Origin: Khoudiadiopia massiliensis
GTDB lineage: Bacteria > Bacillota > Clostridia > Tissierellales > Peptoniphilaceae
Reading direction: 5' to 3'
NCBI GenBank assembly: GCA_900290095.1
Contig: OKQS01000001.1
Location: forward strand, 550,431-614,430
Length of the DNA: 64,000 nt
This document shows, in pieces, positions 43,134-52,205 of this stretch. Below the pieces are notes generated by a model. The model saw only the letters and a list, made by a program, of their open reading frames with translations. It was not told where the DNA came from and made no database searches. Made by a program: the position numbers and the translations under genes. Within the stretch, counting starts at the first letter, position 1. Each line of letters opens with the position of its first letter.

Positions 43134-45086
43134 TTATTTGATGTCAATATATTTGCCTTCGGGACGGAGCTTCTTGAATTTCTTGCCCCCGCCCTCGTAA
43201 AATTTCCCGAAAAATTCAACATATATCAGACGCATTGAGTGAACATAGCCTGAAAGTCCCGACAGGAACAAGTTAAATGCGTGCAGGAAGATTAATAAAA
43301 CAGCCCTCACTATCAGGCTTAGAATCCCCCCTCCGCCTATCATTGAAGCTATAAGGTTAAATGAGAATCCAATGTAGGCTCCTGACAGCATCAAGGCTGT
43401 GACCCTGGTGTATGAGGCGAAGTCTCCAATGTAGCTGGTGGCTCCATAGAGATTGTAGATACCCCATGCAATCCTTGAGAACATTGACTTCTCGTCCCTT
43501 GCTGAGAATAGGACAATAAGAACCGCTCCGACTATGGCCCCTATGAAACCGGCATTTGCTATCATGGCCTGCCAATTCATGGCTTTTGCCATTCCTCCCA
43601 GAATCAGTCCTCCAATTAACAGGTACCAGGATATTACATCGTAAAGGACCGCCACAGGCCGGCCTTCCCTGATTTTCTGCACTCCGCTGATGGCCAGGGC
43701 TACAAAAATATGTATGATTCCCAAAACCACCGAGAAGACTATCATCGGCATGATATCACTGGTCGGATCTATGAGCAGGGGCTTCATAGGTATGAGCCCT
43801 CCGAATATTGATCCGAAGGCAAGACCGGCTAAAATTGTCGGTATACTCAGTATCCTGAAAAATTTCAAGCTCTTGGCTGTCTTGTCGGAAAAATTGAAAT
43901 ATGAGAGGGCCAGACTTGTTGCTACAAGCATAACCAGGCCATAGCCCAAATCTCCCATCATGGTTCCGAAGAAAAACATATACCAGGGTGCCATAAGCGG
44001 GGTCGGGTCCATCTCTTTATATAGTGGTAGAGAGTAGGTCTCAACCAGATCCTCAAAGGGTTCCAATATGGTGTTGTTTTTTAACACAATTGGAACTTCG
44101 GGGTCATTTCTGTCGGCCGCTTGGGCATCCAAGGAATATCTTGAGCTGTCAAGGGTCTCCCCTACTATTTTTCTGAAAGTCGGAAACTTGTCGCTGGGGA
44201 CATAGCCTTCCAGGAAGCAGATCTTCTCCGTCTCCATAAGCTTTGTCTCGGCTTCCAGCCTTGCCTTCTCATATGAGGCAAGCTCATAACCGGCCTTTAT
44301 GGCAAAAAACTTCTCTTCGTACAGTCTCTTCAACGAGAGTTTGTATTGGACAATATTCCTTTCCTGCTCGTGTATGAGGCGGTCTTTTTCATCCATTCCC
44401 TCTTTTATTGTGCCCTTTTCAGCAAAGTTGACCCTGCTGAAGTTGACATCACGGAGCATATCGTCCAGGCCTTTGTCTCTACCGTCCGTCAGGATCATTA
44501 CGTATTGGACCTTATCATCGGCCCTGATAAATTCTATATACGTGCTTTTTGCTTCTTTAACCAGGAAGAGCCTGGCATCCTCGGCCCACCTGTTGGGAAT
44601 GGTTCCCAGCATGGCTTTGACTTTTCCGGGCTTATCCAGCATATCAAGGGATATATCCAGCTTTTTCCAGTTTTCCAGGTCTTTCTTTTCTTCCTTAAGC
44701 TTTTTAACGGTATCTTCGGCCTTTCTTATCTTTTCTGAAAGTTCCAAGCAATCTTTTACCGCTTTTTGAGGGTCTTCTTTTTCCACCAGCTTGTTTAGCT
44801 CGCTGATCTTGTATTCCGGCAGGCGGTTGGAATACTTTTCCTTAAGGCTTTTTTTACCGCTGTCATATTCCTTTAAGATCTTTATGGCCTCATCCGTGGC
44901 TGTCATATCATTCGTATTGATAGCAATAAGCCTTGAATTATCCGGGCTTGTCAGTCCCGTGATCGTATCATCTTCGACGAGCTCATTAAAATTAACCCAG
45001 TCAAAAGCCTGTAGTTTCTGTGTCAGTTGCTCTCTGTCTTTTGCAAAAAAACTGAGGCTGAATTTGGTCATATCAAGAATTGCCAT
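43134..45086 (-). CDS. atpI: V-type ATPase subunit I (a-type stator)
   Basis: 650 residues. The N-terminal 320 residues are cytoplasmic coiled coil, and the C-terminal half has about seven transmembrane helices, with PWYMFFFGTMMGDLGYGLVM and YTRVTALMLSGAYIG typical of subunit a/I; the latter contains the essential Arg near the ring. The ATG overlaps the end of the stalk-subunit gene by 14 bases. Confidence 0.95.
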   Translation of the reverse strand: MAILDMTKFSLSFFAKDREQLTQKLQAFDWVNFNELVEDDTITGLTSPDNSRLIAINTNDMTATDEAIKILKEYDSGKKSLKEKYSNRLPEYKISELNKLVEKEDPQKAVKDCLELSEKIRKAEDTVKKLKEEKKDLENWKKLDISLDMLDKPGKVKAMLGTIPNRWAEDARLFLVKEAKSTYIEFIRADDKVQYVMILTDGRDKGLDDMLRDVNFSRVNFAEKGTIKEGMDEKDRLIHEQERNIVQYKLSLKRLYEEKFFAIKAGYELASYEKARLEAETKLMETEKICFLEGYVPSDKFPTFRKIVGETLDSSRYSLDAQAADRNDPEVPIVLKNNTILEPFEDLVETYSLPLYKEMDPTPLMAPWYMFFFGTMMGDLGYGLVMLVATSLALSYFNFSDKTAKSLKFFRILSIPTILAGLAFGSIFGGLIPMKPLLIDPTSDIMPMIVFSVVLGIIHIFVALAISGVQKIREGRPVAVLYDVISWYLLIGGLILGGMAKAMNWQAMIANAGFIGAIVGAVLIVLFSARDEKSMFSRIAWGIYNLYGATSYIGDFASYTRVTALMLSGAYIGFSFNLIASMIGGGGILSLIVRAVLLIFLHAFNLFLSGLSGYVHSMRLIYVEFFGKFYEGGGKKFKKLRPEGKYIDIK

Positions 45087-45396
45087 ATTTCTTCACCTCT
45101 TCAACTACACGATCCACGGCTTTCTTAAGGTCTTTGTCACTTAAAGACTTCCAAGTTTCCGCTTCTTTCAAAGCTTCTTCCAGTGACGGTTTGACCTTAC
45201 TTTCTTCGTCTTCAGCTATATACTTTTTAAAAGCTTCCAAGTCTTCTTTATATTTATTTTGAAGCTGCTTTTCTTCTTTTAAAAGCTCCTCGGCTTTTTC
45301 TTCTTCAATTTGGCGAGCTTTGTTTCCCGCTTCTTTTATGATGTTGCGGGCACTCTCCTCAGCCTGAAGAACAGCGCGTACAGCTTCCTCTGCCAT
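45073..45396 (-). CDS. atpH: V-type ATPase subunit G/H (peripheral stalk)
   Basis: 107 residues, almost entirely charged coiled coil (AEESARNIIKEAGNKARQIE, EEKAEELLKEEKQLQNKYKE), the partner of subunit E in the stator. First gene of the operon, with AAAGGAGGAAAG before the ATG. Upstream a TATAAT (45474-45479) follows the pepD terminator but lacks a clear -35. Confidence 0.85.
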   Translation of the reverse strand: MAEEAVRAVLQAEESARNIIKEAGNKARQIEEEKAEELLKEEKQLQNKYKEDLEAFKKYIAEDEESKVKPSLEEALKEAETWKSLSDKDLKKAVDRVVEEVKKYGNS

Positions 45397-45487
45397 GGCT
45401 TTCCTCCTTTCTCCTCACACCTACTTTGGTAACGTTTCTATCATAACTAATATAAATTAAGCTTACTTTCTCATTATAACAATAAAA

Positions 45488-45530
45488 AGCCTTTCCCAAA
45501 AAAATCTGTCTTGGAAAAGGCTTTTTTATT
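45488..45530 (-). terminator. Terminator after the Xaa-His dipeptidase gene
   Basis: AAAAAGCCTTTTCC pairs with GGAAAGGCTTTTT on the minus strand and is flanked by A/T runs on both sides. It separates the dipeptidase gene from the V-ATPase operon. Confidence 0.85.
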
Positions 45531-45541
45531 GCTCAAATATT

Positions 45542-46969
45542 TTATTTCAGTTCTTTGAGAAGCTTCTGGATATAGCCGAATACCCTCTCACCCGATTCGA
45601 TATCAAAGTGTTCGTCCACACTGTGGGCTCCAAAGATATCGGATCCGACCGAGATCATATCCATTTCCGGATATTTTTCATTTATACAACCGCACTCCAG
45701 GCCGCCATGGGTTACAATGACCTTCATATCCATGCCTGTGTGCTCCTTGTAGATCCTGCATGCCTTGTCACGGAGCTCCGAGTGTTCAACATAGTTCCAT
45801 GCCGGACTCTCAGCCCCGATATCATACGGGAAATTATGGTCTTTCAATACCTTGGCGATTCTTCCATGCATATCCTTGAGCTTGTCTGTTGCAGCGGACC
45901 TGAGTGAAATCTCCATGTGGAGCTTGCCCTCTTCCTCCCTTGCCAAGGCCAGGTTAGATGAGCTTTCAGGTAGGCCAAGCTCTTCCAGCATTGTGTTTAG
46001 GCCGTTTGGCATCTCTTCAACCGCTTCAACGGCGCTTGCAAGAAATTGGTCTGTCCAGACCTTGCATTGTTCGGAGCAGTCAGCTTCTACAAGCTCAATT
46101 TTGAGTTGGCCGTCGAGGTCCTCATATTTTTTCAAGGTCTTTGATACCAGGTCTTGGAATTTCTTTTCATCAAAATCTTTAATAGCTATTTCAGCAGAAC
46201 CTGCGCTTGGAATGACATTGTCATAGGTTCCAACTTCCACTCCCTTGACCTTTATCTTGAATTCTTTGCTCAGATTGCCCAGGAATTCAAAAATTATCTT
46301 GACCATGTTTCCGTGCTTCATAACTATGGCATGGGCCGAATGGCCGCCCAAGAGGCCTGAGAATACTACTTTATAGGGTTTAAATCCTTGGCCTGCTTCT
46401 TCTTTCTCAATTGGCTTGTCGATAAAGAAGGTTTCCATGCCCGCACAGCCGGCTGTTAATTCGCCTTCCTTTTCCGAGTCTATATTGATAAGGGACTTGC
46501 CCTTGAGCCATTCTTTTGAAAGCTCCATGGCTCCGGTCATTCCGGTCTCCTCATCAGTGGTGACAAGCAGTTCCAGCATGGGCAGGTTGGTGTTCTCGTC
46601 TTCTATGATTGCCATTCCCATGGCCAGGCCCAGGCCGTTATCTGCACCAAGGGATGTGTCCTTGGCCCTGATCATCTTGCCGTCCTTGACGATTTCAATC
46701 GGGTCCTTGCTGAAATCATGGTCTGAGTCATCTGTTTTTACGCAAACCATATCCATATGGCCTTGCATAACTATGCCCGGCATGCCTTCCTTGCCCTTAG
46801 CGGCAGGTCTTGTCATCAAGACGTTATATTTCCCGTCCTGCTTTACTTCAAGGCCTCTTTCCTTTCCCCATGATACAAGGAAGTCCGAAACCTTCTTCTC
46901 CTGACCGCTGGGTCTGGGGTATTTTGACAGTTCTTCAAAAGCTTGCAAAACCTTTTCAAAATTAATCAT
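45542..46969 (-). CDS. pepD: Aminoacyl-histidine dipeptidase (Xaa-His, PepD-like, M20)
   Basis: 475 residues from ATG 46969 (AAAGGGAATAAT upstream; the frame is open to 46999). Two-metal M20 peptidase: GHMDMVCVK, DTSLGADNGLG, TTDEETGMTGA, GGLECGCINEKYP and SVGSDIFGAHSVDE supply the ligands. The SALHAIVMKHGNM-type lid is present as GGHSAHAIVMKHGN. Releases amino acids from histidine-containing and other dipeptides in the cytoplasm, fitting a peptide-using anaerobe. Confidence 0.93.
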   Translation of the reverse strand: MINFEKVLQAFEELSKYPRPSGQEKKVSDFLVSWGKERGLEVKQDGKYNVLMTRPAAKGKEGMPGIVMQGHMDMVCVKTDDSDHDFSKDPIEIVKDGKMIRAKDTSLGADNGLGLAMGMAIIEDENTNLPMLELLVTTDEETGMTGAMELSKEWLKGKSLINIDSEKEGELTAGCAGMETFFIDKPIEKEEAGQGFKPYKVVFSGLLGGHSAHAIVMKHGNMVKIIFEFLGNLSKEFKIKVKGVEVGTYDNVIPSAGSAEIAIKDFDEKKFQDLVSKTLKKYEDLDGQLKIELVEADCSEQCKVWTDQFLASAVEAVEEMPNGLNTMLEELGLPESSSNLALAREEEGKLHMEISLRSAATDKLKDMHGRIAKVLKDHNFPYDIGAESPAWNYVEHSELRDKACRIYKEHTGMDMKVIVTHGGLECGCINEKYPEMDMISVGSDIFGAHSVDEHFDIESGERVFGYIQKLLKELK

Positions 46970-47085
46970 ATTATTCCCTTTCTTTTTCCCAAAATACATG
47001 CTTAATTCTATTTAAAAGCCCGGGGCTCTTAAATATGTCCTTAGGCTTTAATACCCATTATATAACTAGTTACTTACTTTATAAT

Positions 47086-47114
47086 TTGATTTTTGTTTTA
47101 AGTTGTGCTAAATT
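47086..47114 (+). promoter_or_regulatory. Promoter of tRNA-Arg(ACG)
   Basis: TTGATT (47086-47091) and TAAATT (47109-47114), 17 bases apart, with the tRNA starting 16 bases later. Confidence 0.5.
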
Positions 47115-47129
47115 TAATAAACAATACAT

Positions 47130-47203
47130 GTGCCATTAGCTCAGCTGGATAGAGCGTCTGGCTACGGACCAGAAGGCCTGGGGTTCGAATCCTCAATGGC
47201 ACG
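47130..47203 (+). tRNA. tRNA-Arg (ACG anticodon)
   Basis: 74-nt cloverleaf, acceptor GTGCCAT/ATGGCAC, anticodon ACG in CTACGGA (read as ICG), T-loop GGTTCGAATCC. Confidence 0.96.
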
Positions 47204-47232
47204 TAAGCACCTGATAAAACAGGTGCTTTTTT
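47204..47232 (+). terminator. Terminator of tRNA-Arg(ACG)
   Basis: AAGCACCTG, loop ATAAAA, CAGGTGCTT followed by TTTTTT. Confidence 0.88.
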
Positions 47233-47247
47233 ATTGCCTGATTTTCA

Positions 47248-48360
47248 CTAAACAAGCTTTTCCAAGAGATCCTTTACTTCACCGATTCCCATGGGGCTGT
47301 TGCCTGTAACTATCTTTGGTGAACCTCCCCCTCTGATTTGGCAGCTTTCCTGAATTATATTTAATACATCCCTTGCCCTATCTTCAGACGAAACTATAAC
47401 CAGGCCTGTTTTTCCTCCCGACTCGGATACCAGGACCTTGGTCTGATTTTCCCCAAGTTTCATCTTGTTGGCAATGTTTCTCAGGTCTCCTCCATCCATA
47501 TCTTCCAGGCATATAATCCTATCTTCCAAGTTTGAAAAACGGGTCGCTTCAAAAACAGCCAACTTATCCTTTAAATTTTTAATCTGTTTTTTATCCTCTT
47601 TTGAATCCTGAATAAGCCTGTCCACTCTTTCAGCAACTTCCTCTTTTTTACAATTTATTGAGTGGGACATTTGACTGATATCATTGTATAAGCTTTTCAG
47701 GACTTGGCCCGTCAGGAGTGAGCAGGTAAAGTGGATCCTGTCCCCTCTGGAAGCTTTTTCTTTTCCTAAAATAACAAAGCTCTGTATCTGGCCGGTTGAG
47801 TTCAGATGGGGCGTGCCACAAGGTTGTTTATCCAGACCCGGATACTCAACGATCCTCACCCTATCATATTTTCTATAATTCTCATCAGGATAGTCCTGAC
47901 CTTTAACATATTGTAAAGATAGAGGAATATCATCAAAAATAGCTTTATCTATATAAGCCTGGGCCTCCTCTAATTCTTCATCACTGATACGGCAGTCCAG
48001 CTCATACCAAAGATTGTCCCAGTCCGTTCCTATGGCAACTATTATTTGACCCCTGCGCCCATAGAAGCCGTCCATAAGGTGGAGGGCCGACTGGACACTT
48101 GTGTTGATAAGCCTGGTTTTAAAATCAACTTTACACACTATCGGATCGGCCAGCTTTTCTTTTAATTCATGGTAAAGGGTCCCGTCAATCCACTTGAGAT
48201 CTAAAACCTCCTGACCATTAACAGTCCCCCTGTCTGAAGGCATGCCTCCCTTCTCTCCCCAGAAAGGGCTTTCTTCAAAAGCGTAGTAGGAATCCTTTTG
48301 GTCCGCAATTTTAGTCCTACATTCAAGGTTTAAAAAATCATCATATATTTCCATGTTCAT
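47248..48360 (-). CDS. AlaX-type alanyl-tRNA editing protein
   Basis: 370 residues from ATG 48360 (GGGGG upstream; the frame is open to 48444). Related to the editing and C-terminal DHHA1 part of alanyl-tRNA synthetase, which hydrolyses mis-charged Ser/Gly-tRNA-Ala. The start matches (YYAFEESPFWGEKGGMPSDR), QPCGTPHLNSTGQI keeps the zinc Cys and His, a coiled coil spans about 245-290, and IRGGGSPKIVTG is DHHA1-like. Oddity: the first zinc motif HxxxH reads QSALH, so one zinc ligand is Gln. Confidence 0.88.
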   Translation of the reverse strand: MNMEIYDDFLNLECRTKIADQKDSYYAFEESPFWGEKGGMPSDRGTVNGQEVLDLKWIDGTLYHELKEKLADPIVCKVDFKTRLINTSVQSALHLMDGFYGRRGQIIVAIGTDWDNLWYELDCRISDEELEEAQAYIDKAIFDDIPLSLQYVKGQDYPDENYRKYDRVRIVEYPGLDKQPCGTPHLNSTGQIQSFVILGKEKASRGDRIHFTCSLLTGQVLKSLYNDISQMSHSINCKKEEVAERVDRLIQDSKEDKKQIKNLKDKLAVFEATRFSNLEDRIICLEDMDGGDLRNIANKMKLGENQTKVLVSESGGKTGLVIVSSEDRARDVLNIIQESCQIRGGGSPKIVTGNSPMGIGEVKDLLEKLV

Positions 48361-48401
48361 AAAAACCCCCTTGTCGTACTCAAGACCATTATACCAATAA
48401 T

Positions 48402-48435
48402 AAAAGGGGCGCCTCCAAAAATGAGGTGCCCCTTT
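48402..48435 (-). terminator. Terminator of the arc operon
   Basis: On the minus strand AAAGGGGCACCTC pairs with GAGGCGCCCCTTTT around ATTTTTG, downstream of the antiporter stop codon. Confidence 0.8.
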
Positions 48436-48499
48436 GCAAGACATATATACAAGGAACGGTACTGTCTTAAATCTTAAATTTAATCAGTATAGTTGTCTT

Positions 48500-50011
48500 T
48501 TAGAATATTGCCTCTGCTACCATCAAAACAATTACGTTTTCGAGGAAGACAAAGATCAAGAGCTTCTTTACCCACTTGAGGTAGGTTGCGTATTCAACAC
48601 GTGCAGCTGCGACACCACCCATAACAACGCCTGATGTCGGAGTGACCATGTTTACGATACCTGAACCTGCGGAGAATACGTTGACCATAACTGAGGGGTT
48701 GAATCCCAAAGTTTGTGAAAGTCCTCCGGTGATAGGTATTGACAAGCCTGCAAGACCTGATGTTGAAGGAATCAGGAAGCTCAGCAGGATGTAGATGATA
48801 TAAGCCATCGGGATATAAACGAATCCGGGTACGCCGCTCAGAAGCTGTGAAGCCTTGTCAAGAACGAAGAAGTCAAGATGTGTGGCTTTCATAACTACGG
48901 TGATACCACGGGATACGGCGATGATCATGCCGACGCTCATCAAGTCTTTTACACCGTCTATGAATGTTTCTACAATACCATGTTCTCCCAAACCGCCTAT
49001 AAGACCGATAATGATAGCGGAAAGGATAAACCATGAAGCCAGTTCAAGGAAGTACCACTGTCCAAGTGGAAGACCTACAAGACCTTCGGTCCATCCGAAA
49101 GCAGCTGCGTAAGCATCGGAGTCACCGTGGAAAATAATATCTTCCCATGAAATCAGTGAAATAATCATGATAAGGAAAGTGAATGCGAAGATTCCCATTA
49201 TAGCCTTATGTTTTCCGTTGTATTCCAGAACTTCATCAGATTCCTCACCGAAATGAGTCTTCATATCGTTAAGTTCGCCCTGTGAAAGAACTGAGTGTCC
49301 CAGGTCCTTCTTAACACTCAAAGCATAACGAAGTGTGAATGCAATATTGATAGCTACTGTTGCCAACCAAAGTATTGCACCGATTCCCATGATCAGGGTC
49401 TTGTTCGGAGTAATTCCGATTGATGAAAGACCACTCATTGCAACGCCTGTTGCGAAGGGGTTGATTGTTGATCCCAAGCATCCTGCTGTTGATCCGAGAA
49501 GGATAACTGCCAGAGCTACCAGAGTATCGAATCCTGCAGCTACCATAGCTGCTGTTATAAGTGCGTAGAAACCGATTGTCTCTTCGGCCATTCCGTATGT
49601 TGATCCGCCCAATGAGAAGAGGAACATAAGGATACCGATTAACCAGGACTCTTTTCCCTTCATCTTGTGAACCAGGCGGTTAACTCCGCCTTCAAGAGCG
49701 CCGGTCTTCATAACGATACCGATGAATCCGCCCAATGCACAAATAAATGCTAATAAGTCTGATGCATCAACGAATCCGTTTGGTATGGCCATCATAAAAT
49801 CTTTAAGATGAGCTTTTTCGACTGTTACATGACCGCCATCTTGAACGACCTTCATCAGATCCCCATACTTGTCAGGATCAAGATTCTGGAAAATACCATC
49901 ACTGATGGGTTTACCGTTGAAAATAACAGTTATAAGGCAAACCACAGCCAAAATGATAAGCAAAATCGTAAAGGCCGAAAGGGAGTGTTTTTTTCTTTTT
50001 TCAGTTGCCAT
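48500..50011 (-). CDS. YfcC-family transporter, probable arginine/ornithine antiporter
   Basis: 503 residues with about 12 transmembrane helices. Family features include GGFIGIVMKTGALEGGVNRL, STYGMAEETIGFYAL, GSTINPFATGVAMSG and the mirrored GSGIVNMVTPTSGVVMG. The YfcC group (also called ArcE/ArcD-like) replaces the usual APC-type ArcD in several arc operons. Last in the arcA-B-C run, so arginine-in/ornithine-out exchange is the likely job; the transport direction is inferred from context. Confidence 0.85.
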   Translation of the reverse strand: MATEKRKKHSLSAFTILLIILAVVCLITVIFNGKPISDGIFQNLDPDKYGDLMKVVQDGGHVTVEKAHLKDFMMAIPNGFVDASDLLAFICALGGFIGIVMKTGALEGGVNRLVHKMKGKESWLIGILMFLFSLGGSTYGMAEETIGFYALITAAMVAAGFDTLVALAVILLGSTAGCLGSTINPFATGVAMSGLSSIGITPNKTLIMGIGAILWLATVAINIAFTLRYALSVKKDLGHSVLSQGELNDMKTHFGEESDEVLEYNGKHKAIMGIFAFTFLIMIISLISWEDIIFHGDSDAYAAAFGWTEGLVGLPLGQWYFLELASWFILSAIIIGLIGGLGEHGIVETFIDGVKDLMSVGMIIAVSRGITVVMKATHLDFFVLDKASQLLSGVPGFVYIPMAYIIYILLSFLIPSTSGLAGLSIPITGGLSQTLGFNPSVMVNVFSAGSGIVNMVTPTSGVVMGGVAAARVEYATYLKWVKKLLIFVFLENVIVLMVAEAIF

Positions 50012-50070
50012 AACTTTCTCCTTTCAATTCAAGAAAGTTAGGAGCGGGCAATAACCCACCCCTGTCTTCA

Positions 50071-51009
50071 CTAAGCGTGAATTACCGTTCCTGTCTTACC
50101 TTGTATACCTTCTGCCGCTTTTTCAAGAGAGGTTATAAGTGCCTTTCCTCCCGCACGATTGGTCAGATAGTCCAAACAAGCCTCAACTTTCGGCTTCATT
50201 GAACCTTCGGCAAACTGGCCATCCGCCATATATTGCTGAGCTTCTTCAAGAGAAATATCTTTAAGCTCTTCTTGGTTTTCTTTTCCGAAGTTAATAGCTA
50301 CATGCTCAACAGCTGTTAAAATAACAAGCCTGTCAGCCTTCATATCGATAGCAAGCCTTGATGCTGACCTGTCTTTATCGATAACTGCAGCCCTGCCTTC
50401 ATAGCCTTCCCCGGCCTTAACAACCGGAACTCCGCCGCCACCTGTTGCTATAACAATGGTTCCAAGATCAACCAGGTCCCTGATTTCCTTTTCTTCAAGA
50501 ATTTTCTTGGGTATTGGGCTTGGAACTACTCTTCTGTAGCCTCTACCGGAATCTTCTACGAATGTATAGCCGGTCTTTTCATGGATCTCATCGGCCTCTT
50601 CTTTGGTCATGAATGAGCCTATGGGCTTGGTCGGTTTTGCAAAAGCCGGATCTTCAGCGTCAACTTCTACCTGTGTTACCAGGCAGGCAACTCCCCTGTC
50701 TTCCATTCCCTGCTTTTTAAGCTGGGTTCTGATTGACTGGGAAAGATGGTAGCCTATATATCCCTGGCTCATGGCTCCGCACTCGGGGAAAGGCATTGCT
50801 GGTGTCTTTCCGCCGTTTTTATTTGAAAATTCCATGGCGTTATAAATCATACCGACCTGTGGGCCGTTTCCGTGTCCAACTACAACGTCATTATCTTTTG
50901 CAAGCTCAACAATAACTTTTGCTGTGTTTTCAGTTAATTTGAGCTGCTCTTCAGGAGTCTTTCCCAGAGCGTTTCCGCCGAGGGCGACTACTATAAGTTT
51001 TCTAGCCAT
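50071..51009 (-). CDS. arcC: Carbamate kinase
   Basis: Makes ATP from carbamoyl phosphate in the last step of the ADI pathway. 312 residues. VALGGNALGKTPEEQ, VVGHGNGPQVG, PECGAMSQGYIGYHL, ATGGGGVPVV and the end VEACLDYLTNRAGGKALITS are typical of the family. Ten bases after arcB. Confidence 0.96.
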   Translation of the reverse strand: MARKLIVVALGGNALGKTPEEQLKLTENTAKVIVELAKDNDVVVGHGNGPQVGMIYNAMEFSNKNGGKTPAMPFPECGAMSQGYIGYHLSQSIRTQLKKQGMEDRGVACLVTQVEVDAEDPAFAKPTKPIGSFMTKEEADEIHEKTGYTFVEDSGRGYRRVVPSPIPKKILEEKEIRDLVDLGTIVIATGGGGVPVVKAGEGYEGRAAVIDKDRSASRLAIDMKADRLVILTAVEHVAINFGKENQEELKDISLEEAQQYMADGQFAEGSMKPKVEACLDYLTNRAGGKALITSLEKAAEGIQGKTGTVIHA

Positions 51010-51018
51010 TTTAACCTC

Positions 51019-52023
51019 TTATTTAAGTGTTGCAAACATTACGGCTTTGATGGTGTGCATACGGTTCTCAGCCTCTTCAAACTGACGTGCCTGTTTGCCC
51101 AGGAATACATCGTCTGTTACTTCCATGCCGTTAAGTTCATAGTCTTTGCCGAACTTCTTCTCAACATCAACTCCGATGGTTGTCTTAAGGTCGTGGAATG
51201 AAGGCAGGCAGTGCTGGAAGATTGCGGTTGGCTTAGCCATGTCCATAACCTTCTGGTTTACCCTATATTTATGGAGAAGTTTAATTCTTTCCTGCCATAC
51301 TTCTTCAGGTTCACCCATGGATACCCAAATGTCTGTGTATACACAGTCGGCACCCTTTACGCCCTCTTCGACGTTCTCTGTATATTCAATCTTTGCGCCT
51401 GATGTCTTGGCAATTTCTTTTGCCCTCTTGATCAGGGATTCTTCAGCCCAGAGTTCCTTAGGACCGCAGCCTGTGAAATCTACGCCGAGTTTTGCGCATG
51501 TGATTACCAAAGAGTTTGATACGTTGTTTCTGCAGTCACCCATGAAGACCAACTTACGGCCTTTGAGGTCACCGAATTCTTCTCTCATGGTCATCATGTC
51601 AGCCAACATCTGTGTCGGATGATACTGATCTGTAAGACCGTTCCATACTGGTACTCCTGAATCTCTAGCCAAGGTTTCTACTGTTTCCTGGCTGAATCCA
51701 CGATATTCGATACCGTCAAAGAATTTGCCCATAACTTTTGCTGTATCGGCAATTGATTCCTTGGCACCCATCTGGCTGCTTCCGGGTCCGATGTATGTTA
51801 CTCCCATTCCCAGGTCCATACCTGCAACTTCGAATGAGCAACGTGTACGTGTCGAAGTTTTTTCAAAAAGAAGAACGATGTTCTTTCCCTTTAAATACTC
51901 ATGAGGAGTGTGGGTTCTTTTTAAGTGTTTGAAATCAGCTGCCAAGTCCAAGAGATAATAGATCTCATCTACCGTGAAGTCCTGGAGTGTCAGGAGACTT
52001 CTGCCTTGTAAATTTTGTGGCAT
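51019..52023 (-). CDS. arcB: Ornithine carbamoyltransferase, catabolic
   Basis: 334 residues. Carbamoyl-phosphate loop STRTR at 57-61, HPTQMLADMMTM, and the ornithine-side HCLPSFHD near 270. Runs in the phosphorolysis direction within an ADI operon (citrulline to ornithine and carbamoyl phosphate). Separated from arcA by a hairpin-containing gap of 182 bases. Confidence 0.95.
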   Translation of the reverse strand: MPQNLQGRSLLTLQDFTVDEIYYLLDLAADFKHLKRTHTPHEYLKGKNIVLLFEKTSTRTRCSFEVAGMDLGMGVTYIGPGSSQMGAKESIADTAKVMGKFFDGIEYRGFSQETVETLARDSGVPVWNGLTDQYHPTQMLADMMTMREEFGDLKGRKLVFMGDCRNNVSNSLVITCAKLGVDFTGCGPKELWAEESLIKRAKEIAKTSGAKIEYTENVEEGVKGADCVYTDIWVSMGEPEEVWQERIKLLHKYRVNQKVMDMAKPTAIFQHCLPSFHDLKTTIGVDVEKKFGKDYELNGMEVTDDVFLGKQARQFEEAENRMHTIKAVMFATLK

Positions 52024-52143
52024 ATTTTTTTCCTTTCTTAGCCCTATGGGCTTAAATAAATATTTATGGCCGAAATTTCGACCAAATATAGACCTAAAAT
52101 ACTAATAACTAAAATCTAAAAACAAAAATAAACACAAGGAACA

Positions 52144-52167
52144 GACCTCCGGCCTAAGCCGGAAGTC
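52144..52167 (-). terminator. Hairpin between arcA and arcB (leaky terminator or processing site)
   Basis: GACTTCCGGC and GCCGGAGGTC pair over ten positions around TTAG; an AT-rich stretch with runs of T follows about 15-45 bases later. It may reduce expression of arcB-C relative to arcA, or stabilise the arcA end. Confidence 0.5.
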
Positions 52168-52205
52168 CACCTTGATTAAAGATTTTTACTAATTGACCGC
52201 ACAAA

